A stretch of DNA of 11,301 nt. Source: Phoronis ovalis. Taxonomy: Eukaryota > Phoronida > Phoronidae. The stretch spans positions 1 to 11,301 of the forward strand of contig JAOXYB010054567.1 of NCBI GenBank assembly GCA_028565635.1, in the 5' to 3' direction. The notes below the pieces were generated by a model. The model saw only the letters and a list, made by a program, of their open reading frames with translations, was not told the DNA's origin and did no database searches. The translations under genes and the position numbers were made by a program. Shown here in pieces: positions 1 through 9,900 of the stretch; positions within the stretch are counted from its first letter, which is position 1, and each line of letters begins with the position of its first letter.

Positions 1-54
1 AACCGATCGGGTAAAAACTGAAGCTGTTATCGCGAGACAAAGAAAGTGTTACAT

Positions 55-121
55 ACGACAACAACGACGACGACGACTACACTACGACACTATGCCCATT
101 CCACTATGGTGGATGGGCATA
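55..121. repeat. ACG-type microsatellite next to a near-perfect hairpin
   Basis: A short ACA/ACG tract (about 55-78) is followed by a 13-base-pair hairpin at 91-121. The arms are TATGCCCAT plus CCAC (91-99 and 101-104) and GTGG plus ATGGGCATA (109-121), with a four-base loop and one bulged T at 100. The first ~120 bases are richer in CG dinucleotides than the AT-rich DNA that follows, which suggests the edge of a dispersed repeat. No open frame or terminal repeat pair is visible to assign a class. Confidence 0.6.
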
Positions 122-440
122 AAAATGTAAACGTTTTTTCTGGTAATATATATATATAACTAAATAATTAAATAATAAGATAATTTGTGATTTTAAGGGA
201 TACTGCGACCTTGTTGTAGCTAAATCAGCTGACATGGATCGATGCAACACTGTAACTATATTTTTTTTGTTTGATATTGATGCACCCGATTTTAGTAAAT
301 GCATTTTAGTTCGACACTTGGACTGGGTCTTAATTCAAACGTAAAACCCAGGTCTTACTTTCAGGGTAATTTGGTAACACATGCATAAAAGCCCAGTGGG
401 TACTCAGCGTTCCGTCTATATAGAGCTGTGCCACAACAGT
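122..440. other. Intergenic-like intron sequence, nothing recognised
   Basis: AT-rich sequence with a short TA run near 146-159. I looked on the minus strand for a further KxGS/PGGG repeat exon and found none, so the next MAP exon should be left of the window. Confidence 0.5.
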
Positions 441-700
441 GGATCTGTTTTTTGACCAAATTAGCAGAGAGGATCCAGTTTTTTATCAAATTAGTGCAGA
501 GAATCGGTTTTTGACAGCATTAGCAGAGTGGATCTGTTTGTTTTTTTTGATAAATAAGCTGAGTTGATCTGGATTTGGACTAAAATATACCAGTTTTCCA
601 ATAAACATAAAATGTTAGCAATCAGGTTTTTTAGCAAAATAAGTTAAACAAACCTGTTTTTTGGCAGGAAAAATTAGTTAAGAGGATCCGGTTTTTAAGC
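441..700. repeat. Degenerate minisatellite, unit about 30 bases
   Basis: Diverged tandem copies of a unit like GGATCTGTTTTTTGAC followed by AAATTAGCAGAGA. Clear copies start at 441, 471, about 501 and 530. Decayed copies run through 566-682 and a final partial one begins at 683 (GGATCCGG). The array is bracketed by the same ten bases, CTGTGCCACA, at 426-435 and 701-710. It lies in the MAP intron downstream of the 837-946 exon and has no coding capacity. Confidence 0.75.
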
Positions 701-836
701 CTGTGCCACACACCCCTAACCAAAATTTTGCAAAGTACTCCACAGAAAAGTACTTGGCTGAGGCAAGTGTAAGTTATAAAAGACCGAAATGCTCTTAAGA
801 TATTACATGGCTATATACCACAGCAATATAACTCAC

Positions 837-946
837 ACTGCCGCCACCTGGTGTGTGATTTGCATTTTGTAGAGAACCAATCTTTGATGCTGTTGCTTTA
901 GTATTTGGAGTTTTGCCTAGCTGTTCGGCTCCTACCACACGAGGAC
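837..946 (-). CDS. Exon with canonical tau/MAP microtubule-binding repeat
   Basis: A 110-base exon. The acceptor CAG lies at 947-949 after a tttac tract, and the donor GTGAGT is at 831-836. It begins with the last two bases of a serine codon split with the previous exon and then gives 36 residues, starting PRVVGAEQLGK and ending in the repeat core SKIGSLQNANHTPGGGS. The KxGS motif, the Asn/His pair and the PGGG turn are the signature of the tau/MAP2/MAP4 tubulin-binding repeat. The serine of KIGS (codon 873-875) is equivalent to the serine that MARK/PAR-1 kinases phosphorylate in vertebrate tau to release it from microtubules; that regulation here is inference. The exon ends exactly after PGGGS in phase 0, a typical inter-repeat intron position, so a further repeat exon is expected to the left of the window. 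Confidence 0.93.
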
Positions 947-3900
947 CTGTAAATGTTAAATGTAGAAATAATGCAACACAACTAATTGCAAATTAACTTC
1001 CTATGATATTTCTATAATTACTTTGCCCACCATTGTTTCATTTATTTGTTTGCCTCCATTTGTTTGATAAAGCAATAACAGTTACCAATACAACTTCCCA
1101 AGTTAAATGACCAAAACATATCAGAGTGCATGCAGACAATATACTCACTTGTATTAGGTTTTGTGGCTGTCTTAGTACCATTTGGCATTTTCTTTCCAGA
1201 ATCTGTTCTTGACCCAGTGTCTTTAACTTCAACTTTTTTCTCTATAACCTTTACTTTTCGTACAGCACTTGCAGTATTAGTCTTAACATCAGCAGTGGCT
1301 TTCTTAGCTGGAGTTGTCTGGAATTCAAATGACAATATGGTGTACATGCCTTTTGAACACTTTTAAGCCCCAAGCTTTCTCTGAACAAATCTTTCATGAA
1401 TAATCCATATATTCATTTCATGAACTGCATGCTCATAAATTAGATCACTAACTGTTCACATCATGAACATGCATGATGGAGCAGATACAGGATGAAGGAT
1501 CACTTGATCAGCAATGTATTTAGCAAATGTTCATTAATAAAATATGTTACATGAATTTTAATATATAAATTCAGTTCGCGAATTAAGTACTCAAGAACTA
1601 GATCATTTACTGTTCACGAATGGAACCAATATGCAACATAATTATTGATGTAAATTTAATATTAAAATATTATATTTTCACAGAATTGAAGTGTGAAAAG
1701 GAAATTCGACCTTTGAGAAGCCACTTCATTTTATAAACTAGTCATCATGTGAGACTAAAATTTTATATACTACGTCCATTCTCTGTGCATTTTGAAAGTA
1801 CAAGTTCATTAAAATGACTACTATTTTTCATGGAAGCGTCATACATATAACATGCATTGTAAAAATCAAGAAAATACAAGATACATGATTATAACTAATG
1901 AAGATTTCTAAGAATTTTGTTCATGAACCTGGATGTTTAACATTAGATAAACAATTCATGCACTGTCATGAACAAACAGTTCACAATGCTTCATCAAATT
2001 GACTAAACAGTTTTTCTGTTAGTTTACATTAATCTTTGCTGCAGATCATTATTTTAAGAAGATTTCTATGACGCTTTATTGGTTATTTTACATATAACTG
2101 CATAGATAATTAGTTCTATTTTACTTATGGATTTATAAAAGTATTAATGCGCAAGGAAATTTCTATATGGACATGTGTGAATCACAGTATCAATAATGCA
2201 ATATTCTGAATCAAACATCTGCCTTTTTCCCTATAAAAAACTAATCTGCCATAAATAACCATTTTCAAACAAATTTATTTTCAAGAATCCGGAACAGACA
2301 AGAATCATTAATTGTAGCCATTTGATATATAAAAATTGCTTACCTTGGCCGTAGTTTTGATGTCAACACCACTTTCTAAAATACAAAAACATCAGTTAGG
2401 CTCAGTATATAATTTCATTTCAAAAGGACAATAGTAATATAGGCTAGTTTCCTAATTTTCTATTTATGAAGTATTTCCGGCACTTAGCCAATGAACATAA
2501 ACCAAGGTGATTTCAAAGTATAGTATGCATGCCCAGTAAGAGAAATGAAGAATTATTTCAATTATAAATTGCTATATCACATACCTCACTACATTTTTCC
2601 AATCAGTATGTTCTACGTCAAATTAAATGTATTATAAAGCACGGAATGTGTGTTTTCACAAATAAAACAACTAAGGTGCTAGCTGGCACATATCTATTAT
2701 TCGCATTCCAAATTCAAGGGATTTGCATGTATTTTACAAATTAAAGCATTTAAGCAGTGTTTGTATACAAATAGTATATGCAGCAGTAAAAGTGCAACAT
2801 GCAATCACTGCAGATATTCAATAATTAGTACAACATTGGTACAATGATATAGAAATAAAATATATGTGCAAACATTAAAATGTGCTCTGCAACTATAAGT
2901 AAATAAATTAAGGAGCATGCTGAATGCAATTTTCATATTTACTCAAACGTCAATTCAAATAGAATTGAATTCACACCATAATTGTCACAAAACTTTGTCC
3001 CAGGGGAGAAATTATTTACATATTGATGGTTACGATACTTGGATTTGTAAGGAAATACATAAAACATTGTGTGAGGCATGTTAAATTTCAATATTTGGCA
3101 TTTCTGTTTCCAAGTTGAACTTATAATTACAAGTCAAATTGGTTATAAAGCAAGAGTAAATTTCCAAATTGCTTAGACTACAAGATTTCTAGTCAAATTA
3201 ACTATAAATACTATATAGTGAGTGGCATAATAGTGTATACACACAAACATAAACAAACAGGCAGCAGTCATTGTAGATCGTGGTGCAAACATGAATTATA
3301 TCTTCCTAAAGTAATGCAAAATACATATAATCAGGAAGCAAGTTGAAATAATGCACGAACTATAAACATTTATTGCGTAACTATATATATTGTCAAATTT
3401 CATATTGTTTGACAAATAATGGTGTCAATGAAGCATAATCCTGATAGTTTGGCCAATTCTTGGACTCCATGAATTTTGTCTTGTTACATAGGACTACAAA
3501 CAAATAATATACGGAACCTACCTCTTTTTTGAAATGTGATATTACATAATGTAACTTACCTAGAGAATTTTTCACTATGGATGTTGCACAATTGTCTTGA
3601 AACTTTTTTTATTAAATTCTATATAATTTTTATATAATTATACTAAATCAAAAATTAGTTTAATATGGTAAATATTTTCAAGCCTGGTTATCAAATATTA
3701 ATTAGTTTTTGAATATAACCTAGTATGCTTTTCAGCTTCTGAATCATCTTTTACAAATGTTAAAGTTTCTGTACAATCTACCTTTAACGTTTTAAGTTAA
3801 AAGGCAATTTAAGCACAACCAAATGCAACAACATATTTTGTTTGTAAAGCAAATTGTGCAGCTATGGGTGATAAAAAGATTTTTAATAAAAGCCAATAAT

Positions 3901-6900
3901 GTCATTAAGATAAAATAGTTTTTTGATGCATATGTCACCTAAACCCTTAGGTTACATATTGAAGTTAATATGATACGCATCGTTTCCTGTTGTATATTAT
4001 CTGTATTCACTAATTTTGCTATAGAATTAATGTATCTGTTATAACAAAATAATGTTATCAGATAAGTACTTATTAGTTTGGTGTTTTTTTTCTGTTTTTA
4101 TGCAGCAAGATGTAACCATCACATCGTTATAGTCTCCATTTAATCATAGCTTACAGTACAAGGATATTAAATTTTAATATCCTTAGCTTCTAGAGCCATT
4201 TTGTTTTATATGACATACTAGTGATGTTTAAGTGCATTCTCATTGTTTATCACAGCTACACTCAACAACATGCAGTCAGAAACTAAATTATGGTGCAAAA
4301 ATACTAAAAAGGAAAGCAGCCAATCAAGCAAAACAACAACAGCAGCCTACAATTGAAAATAAATATATAATAAATATATAATACCTGAGACTAAATTAGC
4401 TGAACTTAACAGTTCTGTGTGTTATACAGAATGGTTTGTATGAGATGCTAAATAAGGTGAACTTTCAATAATAAATGTAAATGGCATGATTGTCCGACTT
4501 GTAGCTTCTTATTAATAATTTAGAGCTCTAATTATATTTTATTTTTTTATTTATAAAAGCAATAAGTTCGCATATGTATAAAAAATACAAATATCATATG
4601 TTACTAAGGTTTCTGGTTAAAGTTAAAGAACTAATAACAAGGGATCCATAAATGCCTATCAAGAATTTTTGATAGCTGGGTTATAATGTATTTGTCATTT
4701 AAATTGCACTTTAAAAAACAGTACATAAAATACTGAAGGTTATAATTTTTAAAGAAAAAGTGATATTGTTTTGTCAACAATACCGTGAAAAGAAACAAAT
4801 ATGTTTGTACTTTGACACAAATAATTGTACGGGTGTAATGAATCTAGCCTCCACATACTTGAGTCGGAATCTTTATGTGTAAAACTGTACTCAGAAAAGG
4901 AAGCAATTAAGCCATCATTAGCATAAAGTTGTCATGGTGAGTGATTAGGTAATATAAAAAATAAATGTCTGACATAAGAAATCAATATAATTTCTGTGAA
5001 AAAATCTTATGACAAATAAGTATGACAATTTAAAGTACTGCAGGATTTTAATTATTATTTCTGTATAATGTAATGGGCAGTATTCGAATGTTTAAGACCA
5101 CATTTAAGTTCAGCTAATTTAAACCCAGTAACAAAATATGCATTTGTAGTTGACACTACAATCGTGAAAGAACCTTGTTTTCTTGGAGAAGCTGGCTTTC
5201 TCTCTGCTGGTGCAGTTTTAGGTCTACTTGGCTGAGTGACCTTTTTCAGTAATGTTGTCTGGGCCGTTTTAGGCCGAGCTTTCGAAGTTGCAGCAGCAGG
5301 TGTTTTAGGAGATGCTTCTGTTTTTACTTGAAGTGTACCTTTAGGTAACATCGACTTTGATGATTTAACAGGACTACCAGGCTTAGATTTTTGTGATTCA
5401 GCTTTTGGGGGTTCTTGTTTAAGTTTTCTAGGGCTTGGTGGTTTAATTTCTAGGGCTTTTTCTTTTATGGGTGATTTTTCAGGAGGAAAATTTACAGTCT
5501 CAATTTTTACCTCTTCCTCAAAAGATGTGACCTCACTTTCAATTTTGACCTCTTGTTTTTCTGGTTCCAGAGACTCAGAATCTCCAACCAGATTAATCTG
5601 ATTTTGTATCATCACCTCACTTTCAACAAGGTGTGAATCTACAGAAATAATATCTGGTTTTTGTTCAGTTACTTTAGTGTCTTCAAAAATATTTTCCTTA
5701 ATTGGAGGTGCTCCTGGAGGAATTTCTTCAAGATCTTCAACATACAATTGTTGTGGCTCAGGTGGAATTTCTGAGGTATCAGGGTCAGTTAAAGATTTTT
5801 CAAATAATGAATCTGCGACCGGAATACTACTATCTGAAGATTCTACTTGAAATGGATTGGCCGCTGTTTCGGGAAAGGCAGAAGTAGTATCAGTATTCAT
5901 TTCATCTGCAACTGCATGTTCTTCAACTGTGAATGCAGTGTGATCTTCAGTAACAAATGGATTTTGATTTCCCATAGAAAATGGATTTTGAGATGGTATT
6001 TGAGATGTAAAATGAGATTCAGAATCATTTTCAAACGCATTTTGAGTATTAAAAGGGTTACTGGATTGATTTGCTAAAAGATCAATACCATTTTGTCCAC
6101 CATTTTGAAATAAATCAGGTTGTGCAGAAACCTGCTCATTTGATAATAAATCTACTGCTTGATATGGGTCCTGTTGTTTCACTTCAATCGATAAATCGGA
6201 ATTTCCTCCGACTAACAAATCTGGTGATATTTTCTTTTCAGGGATATCACTGCTAATCTGTGATGGACCAAAATCCGTAGGTGTAATATCCAACAGTAGG
6301 CCCCCACCACCATAATCTAAAGATGGCTGATCATTTGATTGTAAATGTATATTTTGTTCTGAAACAATATCAGGTGTAAATGGATCAAAATCTAAACCAG
6401 TAGATATTTGCTCTGTTTGGTTTTTTTGGAGGTCAAAATTAAAAGGATCATTACATTGAATTTCATTGGTGGAAAAGGGATTTGAACTTAATTGGGGGGT
6501 CTGTTGAGAAGCATCTCCGTTCATATCACCAAAATCTGCCATTTCATCTGCAATCAAAAAACAAATAATAGATATTCATACGCTGATCAGAGCCACAATT
6601 TGTTGTATTTAGAATATATAGTTCCATGGGTATATACAGTAAATTGTTCCCATTTCACACTAACTGAACTTTATAGTATCTATAAAGCTCAGCCATTTGT
6701 ATATTGCATCCATGAAGTTTGTCAATTACATCGTATGCCTGTTGCTTGTATTTTAAAAAAGATTCTAAATTAGCTTCTAACCGTAAAATGATTTAAGAAT
6801 GATCAGATATGCAGTACCTGGTTTCTCATTTGTTATTGCATACAGCAAGAAAATGCATTTGCTCTAATCACTTAACATAATAGTAAGGCAGCTCTATATA

Positions 6901-9900
6901 GGTATATTAAAATTACGAACAGACATAATCCAAAAAGTTGGAAAACATACGAGAGCAAAATTTTTAATTTCTTCAGTAATATGAAATCTCAACATCTACA
7001 TCAGTGAATCCCCCAGTGATCTCTATAGAGTTTGCAAATTACTGATGAAGATGTCAACATAATGACAAAAGCTTTGAATACATGCTTATAGTTGATAAAT
7101 GACACAGGAAACTTGTCTGCAATAACATGTTCTGGAATACTTATTGTAATACATGTACTATATTTGGAAGATGTAGATGCTGTTTGTTTTATACCAATGT
7201 AAAAGAATTAAGATCAATATTAATTTCATTATTAAGCCCTCTTGTTTAGACTGATTACTTTTACTAGTAGATGAAAGCAATGCAATAATAATCCATTATA
7301 AATTATGTATTTTTAAAACGTTTTTGCCTGAAATGACCTTTTCGTTATTCAGGGAAAGATTTCATGGAATGTCTAAACCATAAAGCTACAATATTATTAT
7401 GACAATGCTTTATTACCTAAGTACCAGTCAAGACAAGTATTCTATATATACCTCAAACAATATGAGTCAGTGATTGATTTCTTTTTGTTTAAACAAGAGA
7501 CTGGATATTGGACGGAAATTATGTAAAAGAATAATTTTAGAAATTAATATTCATAGATGCATGCTGACAACAAAACCTGAAACAAACAAATCTTCATTAT
7601 CAGTTTTGTGAATTGCTGTAATATCATGTTAATTATTTTATTAAATTCCCTTAGACAATAGCAACTATATAATTATACAAATTAATGTGCACTGTTTAAA
7701 TCCATATGTTAATTTACAGGGAACCTTACTGAACAATTACAGCGGCCATTGCAATAATTATGTTGACAAACTTGGAAAAGCTCAGGATAGAACATTATCA
7801 TTTTAAAAGCTTTGATATATTCCAATAGTGCACCTCTCACAAGTACATCAATTGTTCTCTGTTACTCCATGTTAATTTTTTTTAAACCGCTAACAAAAGG
7901 CTAAAAAAGTTACTTTTCAATCTATAATTTCGAAAACTGCAAGTAGCATGTTTATTGCGAGTAGCATGCTATATATTTCCCTACCATTGAGGAAAATATG
8001 TACGGTCATCTCAAAGCCTCTGCAGATCCCAAAGTTCTTATAACAAAAAAAAGAAAACATCATCGTATTTGTATACAGCCTTGAACACAGTATCCTTATG
8101 GCACCGGCGACACATTGTTATTGCTTTTTAACAGAATTTTTGCAACTTTCACACAAAGACAACACCATTCCTTATCAGTCTAAGAAACAAGCAGGTGTTA
8201 TCTACAACAGAAACCTTAAATCTGTAGTGTACTTTGATCGGCTTAAATCACTAAGGTTTCTGCAGAAATCAGAATTCAGAATAATGCTAAAAGTATTGAA
8301 AAATATTTACATTAGGGTTGAACAATTTTTAAATACACATAAATATACCCATATACAGTTATTTTCAAAATAAGGGAAGTTGTGTTATAGGATTTTTATG
8401 ATATCACAAATAGAAAAGCACCTGGTAATAGCTTACCTTATCACAGGTTTTGCCACCTCTCTGCTCTATATCTTGTCACAAAATATGTGAAGAATCTGCA
8501 AATTATCCTCTTTCTTCTTGAAACAAAGCTATGATTGAAGGTGGAATCTTTATGTTATAGTTAACGCTTTTATTTTAAGACATCAGCTCTGGAAATAAAA
8601 GCAGTCAATATGAAAAATGAATGAAAATTGATTTTTGAGGTTCTAGATTAGGGATACCACATGCTGGCTTTCAAAAACAGCACAAATATGATTAAATTAT
8701 AATTATATGATATGCTGGTATGTATAATTCACCTGTATTCTTTGATTTCATAATATACAGAGGAAACCAATTAACTTTTTTATTTCAAAATATCTTTTTA
8801 AAGAATCTTTTAAAATCATGTTAACAGACATGCAGTATTGATCATTGTGATCGAGGCTTCCAAAGAGGAGCTGTAATTTTGACATTAAATATGTGCAATT
8901 AACAATAAAATATTAAAAAATCAATGGTAATAAATTTAACACTAGCCTGAGAGATAATGTTATGTCCTTTTAACTGTCTATCTGTCTACTTCAATATTTT
9001 GTGTTTGCTCAGCTGCTGATCACAATAAAGAAGACAGTGCAGTGAAAATAATTTGAGATACATTTTGCCAGTATAATGCTATAAATATTTTACAGTGGCA
9101 GTAGTGAAATTCTAGTGAAAGAGATTTTTCAATAGTCATTTCTATGAATGATCAGTACATGATGACACATGGGGCTGATTATTCTTTGAGGAAAACCTTG
9201 AGATACATATATGAATCCATGACCCCCTTTAAATAGAAACAAAAAGGTACATGTTTTTCTCTCCAAATTACAGTGCACCTGAATTTAAAGAACAAATCAA
9301 CTGCAAATACTAATAATCTTCTCAACAGCAGCAAAACAAAGAAAATAAGACAATCCTTAGTAATATTAAAAAATAAATTGCAATTTCTTCATCAGTCAGC
9401 CTAATGTTTTATTTTTATTATAATAGGAGTGATTAACAAGTATAGTGCTTGTACATACAACTCAGTGACTGACAAACAAAGAAAATACAAATTACTAAGT
9501 ACAGGTGCCAGTCAACTCTAATCTCATTTATTAGACATCTGTTCCTTTTAGTTCCTGCATTATAATCAGATATTGATAGGTATACAATAATATTATCAAC
9601 ACACTATTATTTGTGAAGAATTATAAAAATATGTTTAACATTTTTTTCCTTTTTACACTTTTATTATAATTCATGTCATTGGATGAAAGACAGGATAAAT
9701 ACTGAGGTAAAAGTAACTGCCAGTATAACAATCAATTTGAAAAGTAAGTACATCTTTGAAAGGCAAAGTCACAAGCACAGCTTTTGATATAACGGGTTTT
9801 TTACTCTTAAAATATAATACCCTATATAAAGATAAAAGAATTGTTCCTAATTTTATCAGCATTCCTTTTCTGACATTAAAAGCGTAAAATATCTAAGAAT

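Larger units (their letters stand above)
2376..5054 (-). other. Long AT-rich intron between the large exon and the 32-base microexon
   Basis: About 2.8 kb between 2376 and 5173 in the preferred model. It contains a 25-base palindrome (4160-4184), one arm of an inverted dispersed repeat (4392-4432) and two possible microexons (3560-3595, 4385-4399). The short frame over 3393-3575 has no protein-like composition beyond the possible microexon. No RNA gene or transposon frame was recognised. Confidence 0.65.

Noticed and set aside
1-836. A further PGGG repeat exon within the left edge
   Set aside because: I read the minus strand here in all frames for KxGS or PGGG-like strings near AG/GT and found none; the region is repeats and AT-rich intron.
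1130-1366. Plus-strand hydrophobic frame of 78 codons that looks like a membrane protein
   Set aside because: It is the complement of the lysine-rich exon at 1149-1317; lysine and glutamate codons read in reverse give Phe and Leu, which mimics membrane segments.
3393-3559. Minus-strand open frame downstream of the candidate microexon
   Set aside because: Beyond the donor at 3554-3559 the sequence behaves as intron, and no homology or further splice site supports the 60-codon frame.
6545-6557. Reading the large exon from TTG at 6557 or ATG at 6547 as the start
   Set aside because: The bases before 6547 form the acceptor tract ending in gcag, so 6550-6557 is intron, and the ATG at 6545-6547 is out of frame and stops after eight codons.
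5702-6773. Several plus-strand frames opposite the large exon
   Set aside because: They are shadows of the minus-strand coding sequence, or run into its intron. The minus frame has tau-family composition, clear motifs and splice sites.
8098-8373. Plus-strand open frame of 91 codons
   Set aside because: No recognisable domain, no splice structure or promoter, and a composition like random AT-rich DNA; it lies opposite the first intron.
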